NCBI GenBank assembly: GCA_020636255.1
Contig: JACJYE010000002.1
Span: 124,001 to 188,000, forward strand
DNA: 64,000 nucleotides
Source of the DNA: Lewinellaceae bacterium
GTDB lineage: Bacteria > Bacteroidota > Bacteroidia > Chitinophagales > Saprospiraceae
Direction: 5' to 3'
In this document: positions 17,049-26,157 of the stretch, one piece after another
Layout: each line of letters opens with the position of its first letter
Position numbering within the stretch: the first letter of the stretch is position 1
The notes under the pieces: generated by a model
Told to the model about the DNA's origin: nothing
Databases searched by the model: none
The model's input: the letters and a program-made list of their open reading frames with translations, nothing else
Program-made: the position numbers and the translations under genes

Positions 17049-18187
17049 TGAAACTGATCGCCAAAACCATGGCCGGCCTGGAAGGCGTACTGGCGGAGGA
17101 ACTCCGGCAGCTGGGAGCGTTGCAAATAGAGCCGCTCATTCGGGCGGTGGCCTTTGAGGGCGACAAACGCCTGCTGTATCGCGCCAACCTGGAGCTGCGC
17201 ACCGCCCTTCGTGTGCTGTTGCCTATACGAAGCTTCCGCGTGCGCAACGAAGCAGGCCTGTACAATATGATCAGGGAGGTAGACTGGCCGAAATACATGG
17301 GTGTGGACGACACCCTTGCTGTGGATGCGGCCACGCACTCGCCCTATTTCAAACATTCCAAATACGTAGCGCTGAAAACCAAGGACGCCATCGTCGACCG
17401 CTTCCGACAGGAGTACGGCAGGCGCCCCAACGTGGATATCGACAGGCCCAAACTGCGGGTTAACGTCCACATCTACAACGACGAGTGTACGGTGGCGCTC
17501 GACAGCTCCGGCATGTCCCTCCACAAGCGCGGCTACCGGATGGAAACCCTGGAAGCCCCCATCAACGAAGTACTCGCAGCCGGGCTGGTACTACTGACGG
17601 GCTGGCTACGCGACTGTGCTTTCGTGGACCCCATGTGCGGATCGGGCACCATTCTCATCGAAGCGGCCACCTATGCCTTCAACTTGGCGCCGCAACTGAA
17701 CCGCTCGTTCTTCGGTTTTAAATACTGGCGCAACTACGACGCGGGGCTGTGGGAAGAAGTGCTCGCTGAAGCCCGGGAACAGGCCCTGCCCTTTGCATAC
17801 GGGCTGTATGGATATGACAAGGACTTTCGCGCCATGAAGATAGCCCGGCAGAACGCCCTGGCCGCCCACCTGGAAGGCAAGGTGTCGATCGACAGAAAAG
17901 CCTTCGAAAAGCTGGAGCCTCCGGCAGAAAACGGCCTTATCGTGATGAACCCGCCCTACGACGAGCGGATCGGCAACGACGATATCGGCACGTTCTACAA
18001 AATGATAGGCGACAGGCTCAAACAGGCCTTTTCGGGTTACGAGGCCTGGGTCATCTCCTCAAATATGGGTGCGCTGAAAAATGTAGGGCTTCGCCCTTCA
18101 CAAAAAGCTACGCTGTTCAATGGCGCACTGGAATGCAAATACCTGAAGTATGAATTGTACGAAGGCAGTAAAAAAGAGAAAAAATAA
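17048..18187 (+). CDS. THUMP-domain class I SAM-dependent RNA (guanine-N2) methyltransferase
   Basis: A 379-residue enzyme resembling the N-terminal half of RlmL/YcbY, which makes m2G2445 in 23S rRNA. The N-terminal THUMP region (about 1-155) precedes the methyltransferase domain, with SAM-binding motif FVDPMCGSGTILIEAA (about 195-210) and the catalytic NPPYDERIG (about 301-309), the N-P-P-Y signature of exocyclic-amine methylation. It acts in the cytosol on rRNA (target inferred from family). It starts one base inside the previous stop codon. Confidence 0.92.
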   Translation: MKLIAKTMAGLEGVLAEELRQLGALQIEPLIRAVAFEGDKRLLYRANLELRTALRVLLPIRSFRVRNEAGLYNMIREVDWPKYMGVDDTLAVDAATHSPYFKHSKYVALKTKDAIVDRFRQEYGRRPNVDIDRPKLRVNVHIYNDECTVALDSSGMSLHKRGYRMETLEAPINEVLAAGLVLLTGWLRDCAFVDPMCGSGTILIEAATYAFNLAPQLNRSFFGFKYWRNYDAGLWEEVLAEAREQALPFAYGLYGYDKDFRAMKIARQNALAAHLEGKVSIDRKAFEKLEPPAENGLIVMNPPYDERIGNDDIGTFYKMIGDRLKQAFSGYEAWVISSNMGALKNVGLRPSQKATLFNGALECKYLKYELYEGSKKEKK

Positions 18188-18548
18188 GCGCACCCGGCTC
18201 ATTGCGTTCATGCTGCTTGCGGCCGCTTTTGTTGGGGCCTCGCCCACCCTTTTCGCTCAATCAAAGGCTCAGAGCATAGGGTTGAAGGTACAACCCGACA
18301 GCCTGCTGCCCTACGATGTCTCCTTTGCTCCTGTGGTACTGGCATTACCGGCGACAAAAAGCTCCCCAGAAAAAGGCCTGGGGCCAGTTGCTCTTCCGGA
18401 AATGCCCCGGGCCTATTCCTATAACGGCTTAGGCCTTTTCTGCAAATGGGAAGTGCAACTGGAAAAAGCCGCCCGGCTGCCCGTAAAGTTCCGGCTTGGC
18501 GAAGTACAATACGTCGAGCGCATGGAAGGGAAGCTTCCGGGGTACTGA
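18150..18548 (+). CDS. Small exported conserved protein of unknown function
   Basis: A 132-residue frame beginning inside the 3' end of the methyltransferase gene (38-base overlap). The N-terminus KKRKNKRTRLIAFMLLAAAFVGASPTLFAQ splits into a basic stretch and hydrophobic core, a convincing signal peptide. The mature part ends in LFCKWEVQLEKAARLPVKFR followed by LGEVQYVERMEGK, a block I recall from small Bacteroidota proteins of unknown function. A shorter start at 18210 (MLLAAAFVG) is possible and would remove the overlap but also the basic residues. Function not known. Confidence 0.68.
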   Translation: MNCTKAVKKRKNKRTRLIAFMLLAAAFVGASPTLFAQSKAQSIGLKVQPDSLLPYDVSFAPVVLALPATKSSPEKGLGPVALPEMPRAYSYNGLGLFCKWEVQLEKAARLPVKFRLGEVQYVERMEGKLPGY

Positions 18549-18712
18549 GGGTATGAGGTACAGGGTACAAGGTTTAAAGGATCAGAAACCCTGCCCCCTT
18601 TGCTTAGATTTGCCTCTGCTAAGGAGAAGGATATCGGCCAGATTTGATAATAGTTATGTCGATGGGTTTTATTTCTATGGGGAAAAGGCTTAATTTGTAG
18701 GGCCGTTTGAAC

Positions 18713-20083
18713 ATGCCTGCAACCCTATTCACCCACAGCGGCCCTTTAATGAGACAGGACCATTTAGAACGATACATTAAAGAAAGTGCACAAAAGACCG
18801 TTAAGGTAGGTAAAGCGGGAGCTATACTTGCGATGGTAGGTGTATCCGTTTTTTACTACCTCGACAGGTATGACCTTTTTCTGGACGGCACGCTGCCCTG
18901 GCGTATCCTGGGCTTTGGCTCCGCTGTATTCTCGCTGGTGGGGCAGATCGTTTTAAAAAAGCCCAAAAGACAAATTATTGCCTTCGGTTTTATGGTCGCC
19001 TGCCTGCTGGCCATGATGAACGGCATAGCCTATCTGATCTTTACCAACCCCGAGATCGCCAATCCCGATGCAGTACATTACGACCTGCTCCAGAAACAGG
19101 TTTACGCCATTACGGTAGGCAGCATTATGCTTTGGCTGCTCATCTCCATGACGGCTAATGGGGCGCGTAAGTTTATCATGGCTTCCGGCGCTATTCTAAT
19201 GGTTATCCTGTTGATCTTCCTTATCGCTGACAAGGCCGAGGGTATCGGCTTCATAGCCACCATCTTCCTCGTATCCGTCTTTTCCTTTCTGGTCATGTAT
19301 CAGGAAGAAAAACGGGAAAGAGAAAAAGCGGCCGCTTTGTATGAACTGGAAGAGCGGGAGGAAAAGATCGCCCGGCAACGACAGGAATTGCAGCACGCCA
19401 ACGAGAACCTCGTCAGCTTCAACTATGCCATCACCCACGACCTGAAAGGCCCGTTGCGGCTTGCCCAGTCGTTCGCCCAATTACTGGAACGGCGCATCAA
19501 GGCAGGTGATATGGAAGGGTTAGATGAATTTTTCGAACAGATCAAAAGCAGTATAGGCAAGGTGTTCCAGATCATTGACGACCTGCTGCTGCTATCGCGC
19601 ATCGGGAAAGGCGGCCTGGAATTGACGGATATTGAACTGGAGCCTATGGTGCGAAAGATATGGGAAGAGCAGACCGCCGACGACGAAAGGAAAAACCTCA
19701 TCCTGGAGGTCAGGCCTATGGGTGTGCTGCGCGCCGACCCCAAGCTGCTGTGGCACGTTTTCGCCAACCTGATCTCCAACGCTGTAAAATATACCCGTTA
19801 TGAGCCCCACCCCAGGGTCGAAGTTGGCATATATGAGGACCAGGACAGCAAAGTAGCTTATGTAAAAGACAACGGCGCGGGTTTTGACAAGAAATTCATC
19901 AATGAGCTGGGCAAGCCTTTCAAGCGCCTGCATTCGGCCCATCAGTTCGAGGGCACCGGCATTGGGCTGGCCATCGTCAGGCAAGTCGTCAACCTGCACC
20001 AGGGGCGTTTCTGGGCGGAAGGGGCGGAAGGCGAAGGAGCCGCTTTTTACTGTGCTTTCCCAAAAAAGATCATACTAGACTGA
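18713..20083 (+). CDS. Membrane sensor histidine kinase
   Basis: A 456-residue kinase. The N-terminal half carries about six membrane segments (roughly 35-200), followed by a coiled-coil signalling helix (YQEEKREREKAAALYELEER). The HisKA box SFNYAITHDLKGPLRLAQSF has the phosphoacceptor His at about residue 242. The ATPase domain shows the N box LWHVFANLISNAVKYTR, G1 VKDNGAGFDKKF and G2 GTGIGLAIVRQVV. The D-LKGPLR phosphoacceptor motif resembles phytochrome-like and Bacteroidota kinases. No response regulator is nearby, so it is an orphan here. ATG 18713 was chosen over the TTG at 18707; MRQDHLERY at 18749 is a further option. The sensed signal is unknown. Confidence 0.9.
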   Translation: MPATLFTHSGPLMRQDHLERYIKESAQKTVKVGKAGAILAMVGVSVFYYLDRYDLFLDGTLPWRILGFGSAVFSLVGQIVLKKPKRQIIAFGFMVACLLAMMNGIAYLIFTNPEIANPDAVHYDLLQKQVYAITVGSIMLWLLISMTANGARKFIMASGAILMVILLIFLIADKAEGIGFIATIFLVSVFSFLVMYQEEKREREKAAALYELEEREEKIARQRQELQHANENLVSFNYAITHDLKGPLRLAQSFAQLLERRIKAGDMEGLDEFFEQIKSSIGKVFQIIDDLLLLSRIGKGGLELTDIELEPMVRKIWEEQTADDERKNLILEVRPMGVLRADPKLLWHVFANLISNAVKYTRYEPHPRVEVGIYEDQDSKVAYVKDNGAGFDKKFINELGKPFKRLHSAHQFEGTGIGLAIVRQVVNLHQGRFWAEGAEGEGAAFYCAFPKKIILD

Positions 20084-20801
20084 ACAGGTCCGTAATGCCC
20101 GGCGTACGGGCTACATTGAACCCTTCGGCGTATTCGAAACCAGCATCGCGCCCATAGGCCCTGGCCTTTGCGCGCAAAAATTCCATGAAGCCCACCCCCG
20201 AGATCGGAGAGCTCAGTTCTTTTTCATAAGTAGTGTCGCCAGGGATGTAAAACTGGGAACGGAAAGCCTGCACCAGTTCCAGTTTCCTGTCGATATAGGC
20301 GGTGATATCGACCACAAAATCAGGCTTCAGGTTGTGGTCCTGAATGTAGTGGTAAACAGCCCGGGGCCTCCAGCGCTGGTGCTCCTGGCCATCCTCTCCT
20401 GTAGAAGGGATCTTAGCCAGGCCCGAATAAAAACAGGCGTCGGCAATGAGTTTGGCTGCCCGGCCATGGTCGGGGTGGCGGTCATCGAGGGCGTTGGCCA
20501 GCACGATCTCCGGGCGGTATTCGCGGATGGCCCACACGATCTTCCGGATGTTCTCGGGGCAGTAAGTGAAGAACCCGTCTGCCATATCCAGGTTTTTCCG
20601 GAAAGCGGCGCCCAAGAGGCGGGCGGCTTCGGAAGCTTCCGTTTGCCGTATCTCTGCCGAGCCACGAGTGCCCAGCTCACCGCGGGTCAGGTCGAGCAGG
20701 CCAACCATCCTTCCTGCAGCTATGTGGCGCAACAAGGTGCCGCTGCAGCTCAGTTCCACATCATCGGGATGTACGCCAATAGCGAGAATATCGACTTTCA
20801 T
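20070..20801 (-). CDS. bshB1: Bacillithiol biosynthesis deacetylase BshB1
   Basis: A 243-residue cytosolic zinc deacetylase of the PIG-L/LmbE family. BshB removes acetyl from N-acetylglucosaminyl-malate during bacillithiol synthesis. The zinc-binding motifs are IGVHPDDVELSCSG (about 8-21) and DDRHPDHGRAAKLIAD (about 107-122). The BshB1-type ending SSPISGVGFMEFLRAKARAYG is present. Bacillithiol is the main low-molecular-weight thiol in many Firmicutes and Bacteroidota. Its 3' end overlaps the end of the convergent histidine kinase gene by 14 bases. bshA and bshC are not in the window. Confidence 0.93.
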   Translation of the reverse strand: MKVDILAIGVHPDDVELSCSGTLLRHIAAGRMVGLLDLTRGELGTRGSAEIRQTEASEAARLLGAAFRKNLDMADGFFTYCPENIRKIVWAIREYRPEIVLANALDDRHPDHGRAAKLIADACFYSGLAKIPSTGEDGQEHQRWRPRAVYHYIQDHNLKPDFVVDITAYIDRKLELVQAFRSQFYIPGDTTYEKELSSPISGVGFMEFLRAKARAYGRDAGFEYAEGFNVARTPGITDLFSLV

Positions 20802-20810
20802 AGAGGTTTA

Positions 20811-20834
20811 GCGTTAAGAGCCTGTTTGGTGGCC
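20811..20834 (+). repeat. Left arm of an inverted repeat around the 20837-21331 gene
   Basis: GCGTTAAGAGCCTGTTTGGT plus GGCC. The arm at 21393-21418, on the other strand, matches it at about 20 of 23 positions. It belongs to the roughly 21-bp motif AGAGCTTGTTTGGAGGACAC also found near 28.8, 35.3 and 42.5 kb. Confidence 0.55.
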
Positions 20835-20836
20835 AT

Positions 20837-21331
20837 TCAGGCAAATTTCACCAGCTTGGGTTGGCGGGCAGAGGCCTGGCTCAACGGAAAGGACTGGCGG
20901 TACACGTTGCCCATCTGGTCGAGGTACGACAGTTCAATGGTAAAACCGGTGTCCAGTTTTTTGTTGCCAGCGGCCTCCAGCAACACGCGATAGGTCTCGC
21001 CGCTGAGGATCTCGTGGCCGGCCACCTCGTTTTTCACCAGAATGTCATTTCTGCCTCTGATGCTGAAGGTGTAGAGCTTAGCTGTCTGCCCGATGTTCTG
21101 AACCTTAAATGATGCGTCACGCCCGAGTGGAGAGATCTGGAATGCCCCCAATACGAGTTTCGGCGCGACCTGCCTGGCCTGGCGTTTTCTGCGGCGCCTG
21201 CCGGTAGCCAAAGATATCATCAATAGTAAAATGATAAAACCGCCGCCCATGGCCACCCATCCTACCGGGCCAGCCGACACTATCCAATCCAACGCTTTTA
21301 TAGAAAGTTCCTCCAGGTTTAATTGTTCCAT
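20837..21331 (-). CDS. Single-pass membrane protein of unknown function
   Basis: A 164-residue protein with one membrane segment (VGWVAMGGGFIILLLMISLA, about 23-42), followed at once by the basic cluster TGRRRRKRQARQ, so the C-terminal 110 residues should be cytosolic by the positive-inside rule. The tail reads like a small beta domain (LVLGAFQISPLGRDASFKVQ through FTIELSYLDQMGNVYRQSF). No family recognised. The gene is bracketed by imperfect inverted repeats at 20811-20834 and 21393-21418, and its upstream leader carries a 7-bp inverted repeat (GGCAGGG at 21345, CCCTGCC at 21371). Confidence 0.7.
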   Translation of the reverse strand: MEQLNLEELSIKALDWIVSAGPVGWVAMGGGFIILLLMISLATGRRRRKRQARQVAPKLVLGAFQISPLGRDASFKVQNIGQTAKLYTFSIRGRNDILVKNEVAGHEILSGETYRVLLEAAGNKKLDTGFTIELSYLDQMGNVYRQSFPLSQASARQPKLVKFA

Positions 21332-21392
21332 TTTTGCTAGCTTTGGCAGGGTTTTGAAAAAAAGGGGTTGCCCTGCCTTTCTGTTTAACTAA

Positions 21393-21418
21393 GTAGCCTA
21401 CAAACAAGCTCTTAACGC
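21393..21418 (-). repeat. Right arm of an inverted repeat around the 20837-21331 gene
   Basis: On the minus strand this reads GCGTTAAGAGCTTGTTTGTA then GGCTAC, matching the left arm at 20811-20834 at about 20 of the first 23 positions. No target-site duplication was seen outside the two arms. Confidence 0.55.
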
Positions 21419-21544
21419 CGATCTGGTAAAAAGTTACAAATATCCCGGCAAAGATAACCCACTTCGCACGGTTCAGAAAATTAAGCCAGGACAAGATTCC
21501 ACCCCTGGCAAGGAATTTAATCACTCTATCATAAACCTACAAGT

Positions 21545-22144
21545 ATGTTTACCGGTATAATCGAAACCACAGGCACCGTGACGGGCATCCGCAAGGAAGG
21601 CTCCAATGTGCATTTCACGATCAGCAGCCCCATATCCGGAGCGATGAAAGTAGACCAAAGCGTGGCCCACGACGGGGTGTGCCTGACGGTTGTAGCACTC
21701 AGCGAAGGCGCGCATACCGTTACGGCCATAGAAGAGACCTTGGTGCGCTCCAAACTCGGCCAGTGGAAGGAAGGCAGCCCGGTAAACCTCGAAAGGGCCA
21801 TGCAGGCCAACAGCCGCCTCGACGGGCACATGGTACAGGGGCATGTCGACGCCACCGCTACCTGCCTTTCCATCGACGAACGCGAGGGGAGCTGGTATTT
21901 CCGGTTCCGGTACCGCCCTACCGAAGAACACCTGCTGGTCGACAAGGGCTCCATCAGCGTCAACGGCGTCAGCCTTACGGTAGTAGAACCCCGGGATGAC
22001 ACTTTCTCCGTGGCCATTATCCCCTACACCTGGGAGCACACCAACTTCAGTGCGCTGAAGCCCGGAGACGCCGTCAATCTCGAGTTTGACATCATCGGCA
22101 AATACATTGCCCGCTACGTGAAGCTTTACATGGAAAAGGACTGA
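21545..22144 (+). CDS. ribE: Riboflavin synthase (alpha subunit type)
   Basis: A 199-residue enzyme that dismutates two 6,7-dimethyl-8-ribityllumazine molecules to riboflavin. The start MFTGIIETTGTV is diagnostic, and the two lumazine-binding repeats are visible as SVAHDGVCLTVVAL (about 38-51) and SISVNGVSLTVVEP (about 137-150), each preceded by its own conserved half-domain. Length is normal. Upstream 21332-21544 shows no recognisable FMN riboswitch. It stands alone, away from other rib genes. Confidence 0.95.
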   Translation: MFTGIIETTGTVTGIRKEGSNVHFTISSPISGAMKVDQSVAHDGVCLTVVALSEGAHTVTAIEETLVRSKLGQWKEGSPVNLERAMQANSRLDGHMVQGHVDATATCLSIDEREGSWYFRFRYRPTEEHLLVDKGSISVNGVSLTVVEPRDDTFSVAIIPYTWEHTNFSALKPGDAVNLEFDIIGKYIARYVKLYMEKD

Positions 22145-22256
22145 CAGGCCACCTTGCATATCCCGGAATTACCTATCTTGCCTGCCCGAGGCCCGGCCTT
22201 CTGGCAAAGGGGTTTCCTATATCACCATCAATTGACTAACCCTATTCTCCTTCCGT

Positions 22257-23552
22257 ATGCCCAATAACCCTGATTTTCAGCTTAACGACAAGCGCGTGAT
22301 CAACGCCTGGGCCTTTTTCGACTGGGCCAATTCGGCCTTTGCCCTGGTGATCACGGCAGCTATCTTCCCGGCCTATTTCGTGGCCGTGACCGATGATGTA
22401 GTGCAGGTGATGGGCATCGAGATGCACAACAGCTCCCTGTATGCCTTTGCCATTTCGGCGGCCTACCTGCTCATCGCGCTGTTCTCCCCGCTGCTGTCCG
22501 GCATTGCCGACTACGGCGGGCGGCGGAAATTCTTCCTGAAGTTTTTCACCATACTCGGGTCGGCAGCATGCCTGGCCCTGTACTTTTTCAAGGGCATGGA
22601 TCAGCTGGCCCTGGGCACTACGGCCTTTATCCTGGCCATGGTTGGCTTCGCCGGTGGGCTGGTCTTCTACAACGCCTTTCTGCCGGTGATCGTCTCGGAA
22701 GAGCTGTACGACCGGGTGAGCGCCCGGGGGTTCTCCTTCGGTTATATCGGCAGCGTCATCCTGCTGGTCGTCAACCTGCTGATGATCCAGTATTCCGACA
22801 AACTGGGTTTCCCCGACAAAGGCGCCGCGACGCGTTTTGCCTTCCTCGCCGTGGGCCTCTGGTGGATTGGTTTCGCGCTCATCCCCTTCCGCTTGCTGCC
22901 CTCCGACGCCCGGCAAAAGGCGACCCCCGAGCTGCTTTCGCGCGGGTTCCTGGAACTGAAGAAAGTATGGAAAGCCGTACGTGGAGAACACAATATCCGG
23001 TCCTTCCTGCTTTCCTTTTTCGCGTACAGCGCCGGTGTACAGACCGTCCTGTTCCTGGCCGCCACCTTTGCGGAAAAAGAACTGGAATTCGGCACCTCCG
23101 AGCTCATTCTCATCGTCCTGATCCTCCAGGTCGTAGCTATTGCAGGCGCCGTTGCGGCCTCCAGGCTGTCGGAATGGAAAGGCAACAAATTTTCCCTGGC
23201 CGTCCTGCTGATCATCTGGATCAGCATCTGCCTGTCGGGGTATCTGGTGCATGACAAGGGGCAATTTTACATTATCGCCGCCGCCGTGGGCCTGGTGATG
23301 GGTGGCATACAGTCCATGTCGCGCTCCACCTATTCCAAGCTCATCCCGGAGGGCACCCACGACCCCACCTCTTTTTTCAGCTTTTACGACGTGCTGGAGA
23401 AGTCCGCCATCATCCTCGGCACTTTCATCTTTGGCTTTATCGACCAGCTCACCGGAAGTATGCGCCTCAGCCTGCTGGTATTGGGCGTCTTTTTCATCAT
23501 TGGCCTGCTGCTGCTCATGCGCGTACGGGTACAGCATGCAGGGAAGGGGTGA
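22257..23552 (+). CDS. UMF1-family MFS transporter
   Basis: A 431-residue, twelve-segment major facilitator transporter. The N-terminus KRVINAWAFFDWANSAFALV followed by ITAAIFPAYF is typical of the UMF1 (Atg22-like) group, as is the ending block MGGIQSMSRSTYSKLIPEGT and FFSFYDVLEKSAIILG. UMF1 proteins in yeast export amino acids from the vacuole; bacterial members are mostly uncharacterised, so the substrate is open. The gene is followed by a strong promoter for carA and is not linked to an obvious pathway. Confidence 0.88.
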   Translation: MPNNPDFQLNDKRVINAWAFFDWANSAFALVITAAIFPAYFVAVTDDVVQVMGIEMHNSSLYAFAISAAYLLIALFSPLLSGIADYGGRRKFFLKFFTILGSAACLALYFFKGMDQLALGTTAFILAMVGFAGGLVFYNAFLPVIVSEELYDRVSARGFSFGYIGSVILLVVNLLMIQYSDKLGFPDKGAATRFAFLAVGLWWIGFALIPFRLLPSDARQKATPELLSRGFLELKKVWKAVRGEHNIRSFLLSFFAYSAGVQTVLFLAATFAEKELEFGTSELILIVLILQVVAIAGAVAASRLSEWKGNKFSLAVLLIIWISICLSGYLVHDKGQFYIIAAAVGLVMGGIQSMSRSTYSKLIPEGTHDPTSFFSFYDVLEKSAIILGTFIFGFIDQLTGSMRLSLLVLGVFFIIGLLLLMRVRVQHAGKG

Positions 23553-23577
23553 TTGCTTACAATCATCATTCAATATT

Positions 23578-23607
23578 TTTGTTCTCCCCCTTCAAATAGT
23601 ATCTTTG
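23578..23607 (+). promoter_or_regulatory. Promoter of carA (TTTG-N18-TATCTTTG)
   Basis: A TTTG at 23578-23581 and TATCTTTG at 23600-23607, 18 bases apart, match both elements and the spacing of the Bacteroidota primary sigma-factor promoter. The -7 box ends 19 bases before the carA ATG. Confidence 0.72.
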
Positions 23608-23626
23608 CACAAATTTTGGGAAACCG

Positions 23627-24730
23627 ATGAGCGAATTGCAGTCAGTACCCGCCGTCCTCCTGCTTGAAGATGGCACTGTTTTTCACGGAAAGTCAGCAGG
23701 AAAGATCGGCACCACGGCCGGAGAGATATGTTTCAACACAGGCATGACCGGCTATCAGGAGATCTTCACCGACCCTTCCTATTATGGCCAGCTGATGGTG
23801 ATGACCAACGCCCATATCGGCAATTACGGCACCAAACGTACGGAAACGGAATCCTACAGCATCAAGATCGCCGGCCTGATCTGTAAAAAATTCACCTACG
23901 AATACCACCGCCCTCAGGCCGACCAGTCGATACAGGAATACTTCGAGGAAGAAACGCTCGTCGGCATCTCGGATGTAGATACCCGCGCGATCGTGCGCCA
24001 CATCCGCAGCAAAGGGGCGATGAACGCCATTATTTCCTCTGAAACGACGGATATCGAAGTGCTTCGCCAGCGCCTGGCGGATACGCCGCCCATGGAAGGG
24101 CTGGAGCTGGCATCCAAGGTAAGCACCAAAGAGCCCTACTACTTCGGCGACCCGCATGCAGAACTCAAAGTGGCCGTCCTCGATTACGGTATCAAGCAAA
24201 ACATCCTGAACTGTTTTGCCGAGCGGGGCTGTTACCTCAAGGTTTTCCCCGCCAAAACGCCATACGAAGAGATCAGGGCCTGGGGCCCCGACGGCTATTT
24301 CATGTCCAATGGCCCCGGCGACCCGGCGCCGATGGATTACGCCGTGGCCACCGCCAAGGCCATCCTGGAAGAAGATAAACCCCTGTTCGGCATCTGCCTG
24401 GGCCACCAACTGCTGGCGCTGGCCGTCGACATCCCCACCTACAAGATGCACCACGGGCACCGGGGCATCAACCACCCGGTGAAAAACCTGGAAACGGGCC
24501 ACTGCGAGATCACGAGCCAGAACCACGGCTTCGGCGTACGCCCCGAGGCCATCCACGCCAATGCCGACAAGGTGGAAGTGACCCACGTCAACCTTAACGA
24601 CGACACTGTCGAAGGGCTGCGGGTGCGGGGCAAAAAAGCCTTTTCCGTCCAATATCACCCGGAAGCATCGCCTGGCCCGCACGATGCGCGCTATCTCTTC
24701 GACAATTTTGTTAAATTAATGAAGAATTAA
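23627..24730 (+). CDS. carA: Carbamoyl-phosphate synthase small (glutaminase) subunit
   Basis: A 367-residue protein that hydrolyses glutamine and passes ammonia to CarB to make carbamoyl phosphate for pyrimidine and arginine synthesis. The N-terminal CarA domain contains TAGEICFNTGMTGYQEIFTD. The class I glutamine amidotransferase domain has GPGDPAPMDYA, the nucleophile Cys in FGICLGHQLLALA (about residue 257), and the His/Glu pair in VQYHPEASPGPHD. carB is not adjacent in the window. It has its own strong promoter, and enolase follows 78 bases later. Confidence 0.96.
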   Translation: MSELQSVPAVLLLEDGTVFHGKSAGKIGTTAGEICFNTGMTGYQEIFTDPSYYGQLMVMTNAHIGNYGTKRTETESYSIKIAGLICKKFTYEYHRPQADQSIQEYFEEETLVGISDVDTRAIVRHIRSKGAMNAIISSETTDIEVLRQRLADTPPMEGLELASKVSTKEPYYFGDPHAELKVAVLDYGIKQNILNCFAERGCYLKVFPAKTPYEEIRAWGPDGYFMSNGPGDPAPMDYAVATAKAILEEDKPLFGICLGHQLLALAVDIPTYKMHHGHRGINHPVKNLETGHCEITSQNHGFGVRPEAIHANADKVEVTHVNLNDDTVEGLRVRGKKAFSVQYHPEASPGPHDARYLFDNFVKLMKN

Positions 24731-24808
24731 ACGCCATAAATTTTGCAGCCCCCTAAAGGGCTTTTAATTTACCACGGAAAACCGAAAACGTACAAAAAAC
24801 ATATAGTA

Positions 24809-26092
24809 ATGAGTGCTATTATAGACATTACGGCCCGCGAGATCCTGGATTCCCGGGGCAACCCAACCGTTGAGGTGGAAGTTTATACGGAAGACGGATT
24901 CATGGGCCGTGCGGCCGTGCCCTCCGGGGCCTCCACCGGCAAACACGAAGCCGTGGAACTGCGCGACGGCAAAAAAGACCGCTTTCTCGGCAAAGGCGTC
25001 CTGGATGCCTGCCATAACGTAGAGGAGGTAATTCGTGAAGAACTGCTCGGCGTCGACTGCACCGAGCAGCGCTATATCGACAGCCTGATGCTGGAACTGG
25101 ATGGCACCAAGAACAAGTCCAAACTGGGCGCCAACGCCATCCTGGGCGTTTCTCTGGCGGTGGCCAAAGCAGCGGCTGCAGCGACCAACCAGCCCCTGTA
25201 CCGCTACGTCGGCGGGGTGAATGCCCACCTGCTGCCCGTTCCCATGATGAACATTCTCAACGGCGGGTCGCATGCCGATAACAGCATCGACTTCCAGGAG
25301 TTCATGATCATGCCCGTCGGCGCCGAATACTTCTCCGAAGGGTTGCGCATGGGCGTGGAAGTGTTCCACCACCTGAAGAGCGTGCTCAAAAAGAAAGGCT
25401 ACTCCACCAACGTCGGTGATGAAGGCGGTTTTGCCCCCAACATCAAATCGAACGAGGAAGCCATCGAAACGGTGCTGAAGGCCATCGAAGCCGCCGGCTA
25501 CCGGCCGGGCGAGGACATCGTCATCGCGATGGACGCCGCCGCATCGGAATTCTACAACGAAGAAGAAAAAGTATACCATTTCCACAAATCGACGGGCGCC
25601 AAGCTGAGCAGCTCGGAGATGGTGAGCTACTGGAAATCCTGGGCCGACAAATACCCCATCTTCTCCATCGAGGATGGGCTGCACGAAGACGACTGGAGCG
25701 GATGGAAAGAACTGACCGCCGCCCTGGGCAGCCGTATGCAGCTGGTAGGCGACGACCTGTTCGTAACCAATGTCGAACGCCTGCAACGAGGTATCGACGA
25801 GGGTTCCGCCAACTCCATCCTGATCAAGGTGAACCAGATCGGTACGCTTACGGAAACGATCGACGCAGTGCGCCTGGCCACGCGCCACGCCTACACCAGC
25901 GTAATGAGCCACCGCTCGGGCGAAACCGAAGATACGACCATCGCCGACCTGGCCGTTGCCCTGAACACCGGGCAGATCAAAACCGGTTCGGCATCGCGTT
26001 CCGACCGGATCGCAAAATACAACCAGTTGTTACGTATTGAAGAGGAACTGGGCGACGCGGCCGTTTATCCGGGCCGCTCGCTGCTGGGATAA
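24809..26092 (+). CDS. eno: Enolase
   Basis: A 427-residue glycolytic enzyme interconverting 2-phosphoglycerate and phosphoenolpyruvate. The start MSAIIDITAREILDSRGNPT is the standard N-terminus (ATG at 24809; the frame extends 22 codons upstream without family similarity). Conserved blocks include GASTGKHEAVELRDG, NVGDEGGFAPN, the signature ILIKVNQIGTLTETI and SHRSGETEDTTIADLAV. Ends in a usual C-terminus. The divIC-like gene follows 65 bases downstream, an arrangement seen in other Bacteroidota. Confidence 0.97.
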   Translation: MSAIIDITAREILDSRGNPTVEVEVYTEDGFMGRAAVPSGASTGKHEAVELRDGKKDRFLGKGVLDACHNVEEVIREELLGVDCTEQRYIDSLMLELDGTKNKSKLGANAILGVSLAVAKAAAAATNQPLYRYVGGVNAHLLPVPMMNILNGGSHADNSIDFQEFMIMPVGAEYFSEGLRMGVEVFHHLKSVLKKKGYSTNVGDEGGFAPNIKSNEEAIETVLKAIEAAGYRPGEDIVIAMDAAASEFYNEEEKVYHFHKSTGAKLSSSEMVSYWKSWADKYPIFSIEDGLHEDDWSGWKELTAALGSRMQLVGDDLFVTNVERLQRGIDEGSANSILIKVNQIGTLTETIDAVRLATRHAYTSVMSHRSGETEDTTIADLAVALNTGQIKTGSASRSDRIAKYNQLLRIEEELGDAAVYPGRSLLG

Positions 26093-26116
26093 CCCCTTAT
26101 TCATAATTCGCCTGTG

Positions 26117-26138
26117 GCCCGTGGTGCTCATCACGGGC
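26117..26138. repeat. Short hairpin between eno and the divIC-like gene
   Basis: GCCCGTG and CACGGGC, an exact 7-bp inverted repeat with an 8-base loop, lie between the enolase stop codon and the next start. There is no T-run after it, so intrinsic termination is doubtful; it may be an mRNA processing or stabilising hairpin. Confidence 0.4.
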
Positions 26139-26157
26139 TACGGGCAAACCCAATACC

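Noticed and set aside
21332..21544. Possible FMN riboswitch before riboflavin synthase
   Set aside because: The conserved FMN-element blocks (such as AGGATATGAGGGCA-like segments) were not found.
22242..23573. 443-codon frame opposite the UMF1 transporter
   Set aside because: Composition is dominated by Gln, Asp, Glu and Gly, which is what the reverse of a hydrophobic membrane protein gives. The plus-strand protein is a clear transporter.
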